The position numbers were made by a program, and so were the translations under genes. DNA of 45,849 nucleotides from Microcoleus sp. CSU_2_2 (GTDB taxonomy: Bacteria > Cyanobacteriota > Cyanobacteriia > Cyanobacteriales > Microcoleaceae): contig JAAUPI010000011.1 in assembly GCA_012035135.1 (NCBI GenBank), positions 1 to 45,849 of the forward strand, read 5' to 3'. This document shows, in pieces, positions 1-8,149 of this stretch; position 1 is the stretch's first letter, and the number at the start of each line of letters is the position of its first letter. The notes under the pieces are model-generated. The model did no database searches. It saw nothing but the letters and a program-made list of their open reading frames with translations, and had not been told where the DNA came from.

Positions 1-1241
1 TAATACCCCTAATTTTTCCAGACGGGGGGAGGAGGAGAGGGGGGGAGAGGGGGAGTCGGAGAGGGGGGGATGGGAAAAATTTTCCTTCTTCCTTCCTTCT
101 AAAAAAGTACAAGCTTTAACTAGATTGTCAATATCTGATTCTGTATTTCCCAAGCTAATAATAAATGTTAGATGTTGCGGCATGGGAAGTTCTGCGGTGA
201 CACCGAATTGAGAGTGCAGAATTTCATCTGCTGCAAATCCTGTGATTCCTAAATTAGATACTTTTACTGTTAGCCGTGTTCGATCTAAGGCTGCAAAACC
301 GGGTGTATTTAATGGTTCTAAAACTGATAAACCGGGAATTTGACTTAATTGCGATCGCCCTTGTTCTGCTAGTAGCAATGTCCTCGCAATTAACTGTTCG
401 CCGTGGAGTGCGATTTGTTGACGGGCTGCGTCTAATGATGCTAATAGTATGTAACTCGGACTAGTAGATTGTACTAGCTGTAATGCTCGATTTAATTTTT
501 GGATATCTATGCGATCGCCCTTGACGTGCAGCATCGATGCCTGTGTCATTGCACCCAGGGTTTTATGGATTGATTGTACTGTTAAATCACGCCGGCGGAT
601 AGTGCTGGTTCTGGCAAGTTTGGATGAAAGTTAAAGTGCGCGCCGTGAGCTTCATCTACTAATAATGGTATGTTGTATTGATGGGTAATTTGGGCGATCG
701 CCCGCAAATCTCCGCAAACGCCGTGATAAGTTGGGTAAACCACCATAACTGCCTTCGCATCGGGATGCTGTTTCAATGCTGCTGCTAAAGATTCCGGCGT
801 GATGCAGTTAGCGATATCCCAATCCGGGTTGTATTCTGGATTGACAAAAATTGGTATTGCACCGGATAAAATCAAACCAGAAATTGCCGAAGAATGGATA
901 TTTCGAGGTAAGATAATTTTATTCCCCGAGCCGCAAGTCGCGACAATTGCGGCGATGATTCCGCACGTCGAACCGTTGGCTAAAAACCAAGTATGTTCGG
1001 CGCCAAATGCCTCAGCAGCTAAATTTTGAGCTTCTGCAATTACGCCCTCTGGATTAAACAGATTATCTAATTCTGGCAATTCCGGCAAGTCCGATCGAAA
1101 TACTTGCGCACCCAACAACTCAACCAGCGACCCAGATATGCCTCGTCCGCCTTTGTGTCCGGGGGCGTAAAATGGGGAGTGAGGCTGATTTGTGCGATCG
1201 CGCAAAGCATCTAATAAAGGTGTTTTTGTTTGAGAGTTCAT
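1..1241 (-). pseudogene. Orn/Lys/Arg decarboxylase family protein (PLP enzyme), frameshifted and cut by the window start
   Basis: The N-terminal 219 residues read as a fold-type I PLP decarboxylase: 'FYAPGHKGGRG' near residue 24, then 'LLVDEAHGAHF' before the break. The frame closes at 582, but the minus strand continues without interruption in another frame from about 590 to the window edge. That part starts with 'SIHKTLGAMTQ', the motif carrying the PLP-binding lysine, and then shows 'STSPSYILLASLDAAR'. Restoring one base near 589-590 joins the halves exactly. As written, the short product lacks the PLP lysine and cannot be active. The family decarboxylates arginine, lysine or ornithine; the substrate cannot be told here. 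The last codons visible (positions 1-75) are a Ser/Pro-rich tail made by a G-rich tract on the plus strand, and the true C-terminus lies outside. The deletion could be decay or a sequencing error. Confidence 0.8.
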
Positions 1242-1341
1242 CGCTGATATGATTCATCCTAAAATCGCCCGAAGAATAGCTGCGAAAAAATGCCGGTTTT
1301 AATCTCAGTATTCTGCCCCAAACTGGCTGCTGCAACCACAG

Positions 1342-1497
1342 TTAAGCCAAAACAGGTTTTCCAGATCGTCTTTCGTTGGTTTCAAAGGTTGACCCTGCAA
1401 GTTCCACCAGCGGACTGTTTAATGAGGAGATTTGTGGCTCGGAATTGGGATGGTAGTTGTCAATACCGACCAATAGCGCGTAGATGCTTTTAGTCAT
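1342..1497 (-). pseudogene. Caspase-like (peptidase C14) gene remnant, N-terminal fragment
   Basis: A 51-codon frame starts with 'MTKSIYALLVGIDNYHPNS', which matches the opening beta strand of cyanobacterial caspase-like proteins (orthocaspases, peptidase C14). A possible Shine-Dalgarno (AAGGA) lies just upstream on the minus strand. After about 28 residues the similarity I would expect is lost and the frame stops. The catalytic His and Cys are absent, and I see no matching continuation in the remaining spacer. It lies between the frameshifted decarboxylase and the M15 peptidase, both on the same strand. This is most likely a deletion remnant of a longer gene. It is too short for firm assignment, and the call rests on the N-terminal motif alone. 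Confidence 0.5.
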
Positions 1498-1573
1498 GAT
1501 TTCCTTGATTTATTAGGAGGATACCTGTTCAAGACTAGCTTTTGAGGAGATATCTATTGGGATTGTCAACTAT

Positions 1574-2281
1574 TCAAAAACCCTCTACAGGCGATTTGTT
1601 AAGTTTTTCTTCAGTGGCTAGCCCAAAGACGCTATCTTCATCAATTTGTTCGTTGGGATTGTATCGGTTCCACAGTCGTTGGAACGCTAGTACGGCAGTA
1701 CCGCCAATGTCTCGTGTTCCATCGCCAATGTAATCAAAATGAGGTCGATCCCATTCACCTAGCCACCGCCAACCGTTAGCTTCCAAATAAGGTATCCAGC
1801 CTTCGGGATCTGCAATATCTATTGCTAATCCACTTTGGTGATTGCTTTTACCTGGGGGTGCAGCAGCGGTAATTTCACACTCTCCAGCTTGATAGCGGTT
1901 GTACAGAAATAGTTGTTGAGCAATGGTTCGGTAAGCTGAGTTTACAATCAGTTTTTCACCGCGGGAACTAATAGCGCGAGCAAGGGCCTCTTGTGCAGTA
2001 ATCTGAAGAAAAGGGTGAACGGCTTCACCCATATCTACGTTGAAATCGGCGAAACTTATGAGACAATTTGGCTCTATTTTGTTCATCTCTTCGATGAGCT
2101 GTTTATCAAGCTTTCGGACTACAGCCGTCGAACAGCCGGGAGCATCCTGAAGTGTCACTATACCGCGAGCGCCTAGTTCTTCAAACGCTCGCCGTTGAAC
2201 TGGGTCATTATCTATTTGATTGATGCGAGCGCACGGTTCAATGTATGTATTTGCGGTTCGTGAAAGACTTTCATGGTTCAT
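1574..2281 (-). CDS. D-alanyl-D-alanine carboxypeptidase, M15 (VanY-like) family
   Basis: This 235-residue protein has the M15 zinc peptidase signature: 'SNHQSGLAIDI' gives zinc ligands His148 and Asp155, and 'EWDRPHFDY' gives His181. A Ser-Ala-Tyr-Arg motif (residues 115-118) precedes them, as in VanY/DacB-type enzymes. These enzymes remove the terminal D-Ala from peptidoglycan stem peptides. The last 40 residues ('LAFQRLWNRYNPNEQID...') resemble a degenerate peptidoglycan-binding repeat. I see no signal peptide or membrane anchor at the chosen ATG, which is unusual for an enzyme of the periplasm. It may be exported another way, or it may act on cytoplasmic or recycled peptides. The 378-bp upstream spacer holds no other gene. 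Confidence 0.85.
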   Translation of the reverse strand: MNHESLSRTANTYIEPCARINQIDNDPVQRRAFEELGARGIVTLQDAPGCSTAVVRKLDKQLIEEMNKIEPNCLISFADFNVDMGEAVHPFLQITAQEALARAISSRGEKLIVNSAYRTIAQQLFLYNRYQAGECEITAAAPPGKSNHQSGLAIDIADPEGWIPYLEANGWRWLGEWDRPHFDYIGDGTRDIGGTAVLAFQRLWNRYNPNEQIDEDSVFGLATEEKLNKSPVEGF

Positions 2282-2659
2282 GTTTTAGCAGCCTTTACAA
2301 GCGATAAAGTCGTATCTTGCCCGATATCTCGATCGAATTCTAAGCTGTGCTTTGAGAGGGTTATCATCAATATCTAACATTTTTTGATATAATTCATCGT
2401 TTGTGTCATAAAACTTAATTTTAGTTGTTGATTTTAAACTAAACTATTGGTCTAGTCATCGTTAACATGAGGTATGCTTTGGTGTCGGTAATAGGTAATA
2501 GGTAATTGCTAATTGGTAATAGGTAATTGGTAATTGGGCCGAAAAGCATTGGACATTGGTTATTGGTTAGTTGTTAGAAAAATACTAACAACTAACTCTT
2601 ACTCATTACCCATTACCCATTACCCCCTTGGGGGGAGTGGGAGTGAGGGGGAGTTCCCA
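2282..2659. repeat. Spacer with heptamer repeat arrays and a C-rich palindromic tract
   Basis: No gene is seen. Positions 2482-2540 are copies of a 7-bp unit of the GGTAATT/GGTAATA type. Positions 2560-2660 continue with TTAGTTGTTAG, CCCATTA units and a C/G-rich stretch (2620-2655). A closely related block in the opposite orientation lies at 16258-16320. Such short tandemly repeated sequences are common in filamentous cyanobacterial spacers. Confidence 0.7.
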
Positions 2660-4654
2660 TTACCCATTCCTTAGATTTGCGATCGACACTTCCTCTACAG
2701 CTTCAGCCAACTCAAACTTAAACACCCGCGAATAGAAATAGAATTCACCGTCAAGGGTTCTTTTAATATTTTCAGCCCGTCTAAAACCGTGTTGTTCTCC
2801 TTCATAAGCAACGTAAGCAACAGGCAAACCTTTTGCTTTCAATACCTCTACCATCATTTCTGCTTGATTGGGAGGCACGACTTTATCTTCTAATCCTTGA
2901 AAGAAGATGACGGGACAAGATAAACGTTCTGTAAAATGAATGGGCGAGCGAGCTATATACAAATCTTTTCTTTCAGGATAAGGCCCGATCAATCCATCTA
3001 AATAGCGTGCCTCAAACTTGTGAGTATCAGTTGCCAAAGCTTCCAAATCACTAACTCCATAATAGCTTGCGCCTGCCTTAAAAACGTCGCGGAAAGTCAG
3101 AGCGCACAGAGTAGTATATCCTCCCGCACTACCACCAGCGATCGCCATTCTGTCACCATCAGCTAAACCTTTTTGAGCTAAATATTTAGCACCGTTAGCG
3201 CAGTCGTCCACATCGACAATTCCCCAACTATCTTGGAGTCTTTTTCTGTATTCTCTACCGTAACCAGTGCTGCCACCGTAATTGACATCAAGGACGGCAA
3301 AACCGCGACTTGTCCAGTATTGAATTCTCAAATTCATGCTGCTTGTAGTAGCTGCGGTTGGGCCGCCGTGGCTTTTAACTACGAGTGGTGGTTTTTCTAC
3401 TTCAGGTGCTGCGAAGTCTTGGTTTTTCGGCGGATAGAAGAATCCGAAAGCAGTCAAACCGTTTTCGGTGGGAAATTCGATCGGCTGCGGTATTGACAGA
3501 TAACCGGCGTCGATGCTTAAGTCGCTCGATCGGCGCAATATTTCCAGTTGATTTGTTGCCAAGTTTAACAGTATAATAGCAGCAGTTTCTGTCGGCGAAC
3601 CAGCCAGAAAAACAGCAATTTCTCCGCTGGCTGTCAGTGAGGAAATATCCGTGTAAGGCGTCTCAATTTCGGTTAGCTGTTTAGTTGTTAAATCAATACT
3701 TGCTAAATGCCATTCACCTTGCTGGTTGTAAGTGCAAATAATTTGGTTTTCCGCAGCAATGGCATAGGTAGACATTCCAAAAACCCATTGTGGCATCCCG
3801 AATTCTGCTGCCATTTCATACAGCGGTTCGATCCCTCCTGCCCCCCTTACGAAGGGGGGTTCTAATGCCGTTCCGGCCTCCCCCCTTAGCAAGGGGGGAT
3901 TGAGGGGGGTTCGATAAATATTCCACCAATTAGACTTATCGGAAACAAAATACAAAACTCCATCAGTCGCCCATTCCGGTTGAAAAATCGACTCATCAAC
4001 CCCGCCAGCAACTAACTGTTTTTCCCCTAAAAAACCGCTACCGTCAATTTTTGCCACCCACAATTCTGTGCCATCCCAAGGCATATTGGGATGGTTCCAA
4101 CTAATCCAACAAAGTTGAGAACCGTCAGGACTCAAACGCGGCGAAGCATAAAAATCATTTCCCTCAGCTAAAATCTGAATATCCTCGCCGTCATCCAAAT
4201 TAATGCTGACAATTGTATTGACAGGTTCGCCCTCAACTGCCCGATATTCGCGCACGCAAATCAGGCGATTTCTCTGCTTGTCAACAATCACATCTGCATA
4301 ACTACAATCCGCAGCCGAAGTTAAGGCTTCTGGCTGAGAATCTAATGTTTGACAGTAAATTCGTTGGTCGGCAAAATGAGAAAAATACACCGTACCGCTA
4401 GCAACAGCAAAAGCACCGCCTCCGTATTCGTGAACGCGCGTGCGAACGTTAAAAGGTGGAGGAGTTACATCAGTTATTTTGCCATCGGGAGTGCGCCGAA
4501 CTATCACACTTCGTCCCGCTTCTGAAGGTCTTCCTTCTACCCAATAGATGTCGCCGCCGTCAATAGCAATTTGTCCGAGTCCTACAGTTCCCGATACAAT
4601 TAGATCGGAAGTAATGGGAGATTTCCAAGAGCCGTAATGCGATACTGCGGTCAT
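2660..4654 (-). CDS. S9 family peptidase (prolyl oligopeptidase / acylaminoacyl-peptidase type)
   Basis: This 664-residue protein has an N-terminal beta-propeller-like half and a C-terminal alpha/beta hydrolase domain. The catalytic triad is visible: Ser509 in 'GGSAGGY', Asp590 in 'GLEDKVVPP' and His622 in 'EGEQHGF'. '[14 protein letters not shown]' is the oxyanion-region motif of the family. It should cleave short peptides, or acylated N-termini, in the cytoplasm; no signal peptide is seen. An oddity lies in the propeller around residues 247-277: 'NPPLLRG' and '[13 protein letters not shown]' are encoded by a C/G-rich palindromic repeat (about 3825-3915) that has entered the gene in frame. 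The ends of that insert repeat GGTTCGAT. The gene is monocistronic and its 3' side is filled with repeat arrays. Confidence 0.9.
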   Translation of the reverse strand: MTAVSHYGSWKSPITSDLIVSGTVGLGQIAIDGGDIYWVEGRPSEAGRSVIVRRTPDGKITDVTPPPFNVRTRVHEYGGGAFAVASGTVYFSHFADQRIYCQTLDSQPEALTSAADCSYADVIVDKQRNRLICVREYRAVEGEPVNTIVSINLDDGEDIQILAEGNDFYASPRLSPDGSQLCWISWNHPNMPWDGTELWVAKIDGSGFLGEKQLVAGGVDESIFQPEWATDGVLYFVSDKSNWWNIYRTPLNPPLLRGEAGTALEPPFVRGAGGIEPLYEMAAEFGMPQWVFGMSTYAIAAENQIICTYNQQGEWHLASIDLTTKQLTEIETPYTDISSLTASGEIAVFLAGSPTETAAIILLNLATNQLEILRRSSDLSIDAGYLSIPQPIEFPTENGLTAFGFFYPPKNQDFAAPEVEKPPLVVKSHGGPTAATTSSMNLRIQYWTSRGFAVLDVNYGGSTGYGREYRKRLQDSWGIVDVDDCANGAKYLAQKGLADGDRMAIAGGSAGGYTTLCALTFRDVFKAGASYYGVSDLEALATDTHKFEARYLDGLIGPYPERKDLYIARSPIHFTERLSCPVIFFQGLEDKVVPPNQAEMMVEVLKAKGLPVAYVAYEGEQHGFRRAENIKRTLDGEFYFYSRVFKFELAEAVEEVSIANLRNG
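3825..3915. repeat. Palindromic repeat inserted in frame inside the S9 peptidase gene
   Basis: Two C/G-rich half-palindromes (CCCCCCTTACGAAGGGGGG near 3841 and CCCCCCTTAGCAAGGGGGG near 3881) lie inside the propeller-coding part. An 8-bp GGTTCGAT occurs at both edges (3825-3832 and 3908-3915), like a target duplication. The peptide produced (PPLLRG / PPFVRGAGG) is a type often seen where this cyanobacterial repeat enters a coding frame. Confidence 0.7.
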
Positions 4655-4760
4655 ATAAAATCCTTAAATAGTTGAGTGTTGACAGTCGATCGCAAATAGT
4701 CGATCGCTAACAGTTAATATTTGATATCGCGTCCTTTATCATCGTTTGTATAACTTGTAG

Positions 4761-4825
4761 GGGTGAAGCATTCGGGCGATAATCTTTGCCATAAATCCAA
4801 GTATTTATATCCGAATGCTTCACCC
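4761..4825. repeat. Inverted repeat between divergent S9 peptidase and nucleoside hydrolase genes
   Basis: GGGTGAAGCATTCGG at 4761-4775 is perfectly complementary to 4811-4825 (15 bp, 35-base spacer). A degenerate relative occurs at 11715-11781 (GGGCGAAGC...GCTTCGCCC). It is probably a dispersed palindromic repeat rather than a terminator, since it lies upstream of both genes. Confidence 0.65.
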
Positions 4826-4905
4826 AGCCCCACGAGAGCGTTACAGCCAGACCTGATAAGATATTTGTTGTATTTTACAGGAATTGTGTTGCAGGGCGAT
4901 CGAAA

Positions 4906-5829
4906 ATGTCAAAAAAACTTGTACTCATGGATCATGACGGTGCGGTAGATGATTATCTTTCTGTTGTTTTGCTGATGACAATGCAGGAAGTCGAAACTCT
5001 GGGAGTAATTGTAACTCCTGCCGACTGCTACATTCAACCGGCCGTTAGCGCCACGCGCAAAATCCTCGATTTAATGGGATGTTCTCAGGTGCCGGTGGCG
5101 GCGAGTACCGTGAGGGGACTCAACCCTTTTCCGGTGTTATTTCGGCGAGATTCCTTTGCAGTCGATCGACTTCCCATTCTAAACGAAAAAGGAACAATGG
5201 AAGCGCCATTAATATCGGAACCCGGACAAAATTTTATGGTGCGAGTTTTGCAAGAAGCAACAGAACCGGTCACATTAATGGTAACGGGGCCCTTAACAAC
5301 AGTAGCCCAAGCTTTAGATATCGCACCAGAAATTGAAAGCAAAATTCAAGAAATAGTGTGGATGGGAGGCGCACTCAACGTTCCCGGCAATGTTAGCAAA
5401 GATATGGAACCCGGACAAGATATGTCAGCAGAATGGAATGCTTACTGGGACCCGATCGCGGTTGATCGCGTTTGGCAAACTCAAATTCCGATCGTCATGT
5501 GTCCTCTAGATATTACCAACAATGTACCGCTAACTGTCGAATTTTCCAATCTGTTGGCGAAGCAGCGGAAATATCCAATTTCCGATTTAGCCGGACAGTG
5601 TTACGCCCTAGCCATATCGCAAGATTACTACTTTTGGGATATTTTAGCAACGGCTTATTTAGCGCATCCCGAATTTTTTCAACTGCGAGAATGGGAAACT
5701 GAAATTGTTACCAAAGGTTTGAGTCAAGGGCGGACTAAAGTTAAAGAGGGAGGGCGGAAAATCCGAGCGATGGATCGAGTCGATACCGAGAAATTTTACA
5801 ATTATATATTGCATCAATGGGCGCGCTGA
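4906..5829 (+). CDS. Nucleoside hydrolase (IunH family)
   Basis: The 307-residue protein begins with 'LVLMDHDGAVDDYLS', the Asp cluster (D9, D11, D15, D16) that binds calcium and ribose in nucleoside N-ribohydrolases (usually DxDPGxDD; the Pro is Gly here). Further family marks are 'MVTGPLTTVAQAL', 'EIVWMGGAL' and 'AEWNAYWDPIA', which corresponds to the AEFN substrate motif. 'MCPLDITNNV' carries the late calcium-binding Asp. The enzyme hydrolyses nucleosides to ribose and free base for salvage; specificity cannot be read from sequence. The ATG at 4906 was chosen because the family begins at this Asp cluster; no clear Shine-Dalgarno is present. It converges with the small XRE gene. Confidence 0.87.
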   Translation: MSKKLVLMDHDGAVDDYLSVVLLMTMQEVETLGVIVTPADCYIQPAVSATRKILDLMGCSQVPVAASTVRGLNPFPVLFRRDSFAVDRLPILNEKGTMEAPLISEPGQNFMVRVLQEATEPVTLMVTGPLTTVAQALDIAPEIESKIQEIVWMGGALNVPGNVSKDMEPGQDMSAEWNAYWDPIAVDRVWQTQIPIVMCPLDITNNVPLTVEFSNLLAKQRKYPISDLAGQCYALAISQDYYFWDILATAYLAHPEFFQLREWETEIVTKGLSQGRTKVKEGGRKIRAMDRVDTEKFYNYILHQWAR

Positions 5830-5863
5830 GAATAGTTTTCGCCTTTGCTGGCGCGATCGAACT

Positions 5864-6085
5864 TCAAGAGCGATCGGGATTATCTTCTTCGTAATCCATT
5901 AAATCTCCTGGCTTGCAATTAAGCGATTTACAGAGAACGTTTAACGTTGCTGCATCGATTCTCGTGAGATAACGGCGAGTTTTCAGCCGCGAAATAGACC
6001 TGGGATTCATGGCGGTGAGCGCGGCCAGTTCCTTGTTACTGATATTTCGATCGGCCATGACAACCGCTAATTTCCACCGGATCAC
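5864..6085 (-). CDS. Small XRE (Cro/C1-type) transcriptional regulator
   Basis: This 73-residue protein is almost entirely one helix-turn-helix: 'ISNKELAALTAMNPRSISRLK' (residues 15-35), followed by 'IDAATLNVLCKSLNCKPGDLMDYEED'. That is the layout of short cyanobacterial HTH_26/XRE regulators that start with 'MIRWKLAVVMADR'. The start is GTG at 6085. It is divergent from a 57-residue gene at 6312. The shared spacer carries two 18-bp direct repeats at 6161-6199 that flank a TATAAT box, a likely operator. I infer that it represses its neighbour and perhaps itself; the target is not shown by sequence alone. Confidence 0.85.
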   Translation of the reverse strand: MIRWKLAVVMADRNISNKELAALTAMNPRSISRLKTRRYLTRIDAATLNVLCKSLNCKPGDLMDYEEDNPDRS

Positions 6086-6160
6086 TGTTTAACTGTTTGA
6101 TTTCTAACACAACCTTTGCAAGGCAGATGCTAGCACCTTGTCGGTCTAATTTTTTGCTGT

Positions 6161-6199
6161 ATAGACTGTAACAGTTGTATAATAGACTGCTACGGTTGT
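6161..6199. promoter_or_regulatory. Putative XRE operator: two 18-bp direct repeats around a -10 box
   Basis: ATAGACTGTAACAGTTGT (6161-6178) and ATAGACTGCTACGGTTGT (6182-6199) match at 15 of 18 positions and are spaced 21 bp apart, two DNA turns. TATAAT (6178-6183) lies exactly at their junction on the plus strand, with a weak -35 (TTGCTG, 6154-6159) 18 bp upstream. A protein bound to both repeats would cover the promoter reading toward the 57-residue gene. The repeats also lie about 80-115 bp upstream of the XRE start codon. Confidence 0.6.
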
Positions 6200-6240
6200 C
6201 ATATCCCTTGAGTTGGATTAAACTGAGCATATAAAAGTCA

Positions 6241-6300
6241 AAAGCCAGTCCGACGCTTTCCGAGGGCTCAGGACTGGCTTTGGCTCCTATTCACAAGGAG
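6241..6300 (+). promoter_or_regulatory. Structured leader: strong hairpin and Shine-Dalgarno sequestering stem
   Basis: AAAGCCAGTCC (6241-6251) pairs perfectly with 6271-6281, giving an 11-bp stem and 19-base loop, without a following T-run. Just after it, CTCCT (6284-6288) can pair with AGGAG (6296-6300), which is the Shine-Dalgarno of the gene at 6312. Together they form a leader of about 120 nt after the predicted promoter and suggest translational control. This is inference from base pairing only. Confidence 0.45.
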
Positions 6301-6311
6301 ATAACTCTATT

Positions 6312-6485
6312 ATGCGGTATGAAAAACGTCTCAAGCCGTGGATCGTGGTTCGCTTGCTTCCGAATTTACAAAGGGTTGTTCTGGGTCGATTTCGCAGTTG
6401 GTCGGATGCAGAGGGTCATTTGCGAGTTCTTAAACAACTGCTTCCCGGCGCTCGATTGACCTTAGTTTTCGATCTGATCGATTAA
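6312..6485 (+). CDS. Conserved-looking 57-residue basic protein, divergent from XRE gene
   Basis: A short frame (ATG 6312, TAA 6483) has AAGGAG 12 bases upstream. The protein is compact and basic: 'MRYEKRLKPWIVVRLLP', then 'VVLGRFRSWSDAEGHLRVL', ending 'LTLVFDLID'. It looks like alternating beta strands with one helix (SDAEGHLRVLKQLL), a small alpha/beta fold. I do not recognise a named family, although I have the impression that similar short proteins occur beside XRE genes in other cyanobacteria. Its own promoter, operator-like repeats and leader (see entries at 6161 and 6241) argue that it is expressed and regulated. Possible roles include a DNA-binding partner of the regulator, or one half of a toxin-antitoxin-like pair; neither can be shown here. 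Confidence 0.6.
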   Translation: MRYEKRLKPWIVVRLLPNLQRVVLGRFRSWSDAEGHLRVLKQLLPGARLTLVFDLID

Positions 6486-6520
6486 TTTTGGTTGCGAGTC
6501 GATCGAGTACGATCGCCCAC

Positions 6521-6600
6521 CATCTAAGAAACCGGGTTTTTTCCTAACTCTTTGCACTCCGGCAAAGTCTCTAACAAAAACCCGGTTTCTGGTCGCTCGC
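6521..6600. repeat. Palindromic repeat (AAACCGGGTTTTT family), copy 1
   Basis: AGAAACCGGGTTTTT at about 6527-6541 is inverted at 6576-6590, with TTTGCACT...GGCAAAG in the loop. Related copies lie at 7351-7422 and 8261-8345, with a partial copy at 8342-8366. The copies surround the Uma2 and HTH genes. This is a dispersed non-coding repeat; small frames across it are not genes. Confidence 0.75.
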
Positions 6601-6724
6601 CCTTGTTGAAAAATAGCTCTCGATCCTGCCTCGTGTTAAAATAAATCTACTGTCAGGTTAACCACGCAAAAAATAGCCCTGACGCCTCAATATTTATGCA
6701 AAATAATTGCGGGAGAAAATCGAG

Positions 6725-7342
6725 ATGACAGGCACTTTACAAACAACCGATCGAGATTACTTCACAGAGGAGCAATATTTAGCACAAGAAGAAACAGCAG
6801 AGTACAAAAGTGAATATCTCGACGGAAAAATTATTCCCATGACAGGCGGATCTACTAATCACAATCGGATAGCAGGAAACATTTACATTGCCCTAAAGTT
6901 AGCTCTTCCAGAACAAGAGTATGATGTCTTTATCGGTGACGTGCGCCTGTGGATACCAAAAGTGCGACTGTACACTTATCCCGACGTAATGGTAGTTTTC
7001 GGACAGCCTGAGTACCGCAACAATCGCACGGACACTATTACTAACCCTGTCGCGATCGTGGAAGTTTTATCGAAGTCTACTAAAAATTACGATCGAGTTG
7101 ACAAGTTTGGATTTTACAAAACAATTCCTACTTTTCGAGAATACATTACGATCGACCAAACAAAAATTCATGTCGAGCAGTATTCTAAAACCGAGAACAA
7201 AAGATGGTTGTATAGCGAGTACGATGAGGAAGATCCGGTATTAGTATTTAATTCATTTCAGATTGAAGTTCCTCTCTCGGCTATTTATAAGAAAGTCAAT
7301 TTCGAGCAAGTCGAGCGAGAGGGCGATCGAAATGAGGAGTAA
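6725..7342 (+). CDS. Uma2 family endonuclease (DUF820, PD-(D/E)XK fold)
   Basis: This 205-residue protein has the usual Uma2 plan. 'FTEEQYLAQEETAEYKSEYLDGKI' at the N-terminus is followed by the restriction-like core 'TYPDVMVVFG' (catalytic Asp) and 'PVAIVEVLSKSTKNYDRVDKFGFY' (Glu). 'TFREYITIDQTKIHVEQY' closes the core. Uma2 proteins are very numerous in cyanobacteria, are predicted nucleases, and have no established role. I chose ATG 6725, which follows GGGAG, rather than an upstream TTG at 6707. The gene lies between two copies of the AAACCGGGTTTTT repeat. Confidence 0.88.
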   Translation: MTGTLQTTDRDYFTEEQYLAQEETAEYKSEYLDGKIIPMTGGSTNHNRIAGNIYIALKLALPEQEYDVFIGDVRLWIPKVRLYTYPDVMVVFGQPEYRNNRTDTITNPVAIVEVLSKSTKNYDRVDKFGFYKTIPTFREYITIDQTKIHVEQYSKTENKRWLYSEYDEEDPVLVFNSFQIEVPLSAIYKKVNFEQVEREGDRNEE

Positions 7343-7350
7343 GGGCGATC

Positions 7351-7422
7351 GCGCAACATCTAACAAACCGGGTTTTTTCCTGCTTTTTTGCACTGTTATA
7401 AAGTTGGTGGCAAAAACGCGGT
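7351..7422. repeat. Palindromic repeat (AAACCGGGTTTTT family), copy 2, degenerate right arm
   Basis: CAACATCTAACAAACCGGG begins near 7354 and is followed by TTTTTTCCTG and TTTTTTGCACT. The right arm reads CAAAAACGCGGTA instead of AAAAACCCGGTTTCT, so the palindrome has decayed. It separates the Uma2 gene from the HTH gene. Confidence 0.7.
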
Positions 7423-7471
7423 ACAATAATTCACTCAACTCGAACCCAGCCCTGACGGCAACAGACAAACC

Positions 7472-8149
7472 ATGCAACCAGAACAAGAACAAGAAATTCT
7501 CAACCTGCGCGATCGCCAATTAACGCCCAAACAAATTGCCCGAAAGTTAGGATTGAAACCATCCGAAGTCAGTACATTTCTTAAATCTCAGGCAGAACAA
7601 AAAGACCACGATCGTGCCGAAAAAGGAGAGTTGTTGCCCGTTTTTCAATGTCTCGTGGATGTAAATTTTGCGAAGGCATTGTTGCGCAATGAAACCTCTG
7701 AAGCAAGCGGTTTGGGTTTAGTGGTGGTTGCCCGTTCCAAGGGATACAATCGTTTGGTTGTATCCACTTATTTGATCGATTACTGGTGTTTGGGAGTCAA
7801 GGATGTCATCCCGCCGCGTAACTGCAACGATAGCCAATATAAAAATTTAGTTCGGGATTCTTACTTTCCGTTCCAGCAAGAGTACGAGGAGATTAGTTTA
7901 GAGGAAGCACAAGCGCTGGTTTGGGGGGTGGTAGCTTATGCCAAAAAATTAGGCTTTGAACCGCATCGCGATTTCGAGCAGTCGAAGGCTCATTTAGGAG
8001 AATTAACTAGCGAAATTGACTTGAAATTCGGCAACAACGGAAAACCTTGTTATGTTGAAGGGCCTTACGATAATACAACGAAAATTATCAGTACGCTTAA
8101 AAAATCTGTGGGAGAAGGTAATTTCGATTACTTGTTTGGAATTGGGTAG
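7472..8149 (+). CDS. HTH-domain protein with conserved C-terminal domain of unknown function
   Basis: Residues 1-45 contain a homeodomain-like HTH: 'LRDRQLTPKQIARKLGLKPSEVSTFLKS'. The remaining 180 residues form one globular domain with features that look conserved: 'GLGLVVVARSKGYNRLVVSTYLIDYWCLGVKDV', 'SLEEAQALVWGVVAYAKKLGFEPHRDFE', 'KPCYVEGPYDNTTKII' and the end 'VGEGNFDYLFGIG'. I recall related proteins in cyanobacteria and other bacteria annotated only as HTH proteins of unknown function. No nuclease or kinase motif is evident. The LGFEPHRDFE and GPYD segments hold polar residues that could form an active site. It is flanked on both sides by the same palindromic repeat, so the gene may travel as an islet with the Uma2 gene. 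Confidence 0.75.
   Translation: MQPEQEQEILNLRDRQLTPKQIARKLGLKPSEVSTFLKSQAEQKDHDRAEKGELLPVFQCLVDVNFAKALLRNETSEASGLGLVVVARSKGYNRLVVSTYLIDYWCLGVKDVIPPRNCNDSQYKNLVRDSYFPFQQEYEEISLEEAQALVWGVVAYAKKLGFEPHRDFEQSKAHLGELTSEIDLKFGNNGKPCYVEGPYDNTTKIISTLKKSVGEGNFDYLFGIG

Noticed and set aside
1290..1493. A 67-residue plus-strand frame
   Set aside because: Antisense to the caspase-like remnant; composition is not protein-like.
6036..6230. A 64-residue minus-strand frame upstream of the XRE gene
   Set aside because: It crosses the operator-like direct repeats and overlaps the XRE gene out of frame; no family signal.
7263..7523. An 86-residue plus-strand frame between Uma2 and the HTH gene
   Set aside because: Overlaps the Uma2 end, repeat copy 2 and the HTH start in other frames; no support.
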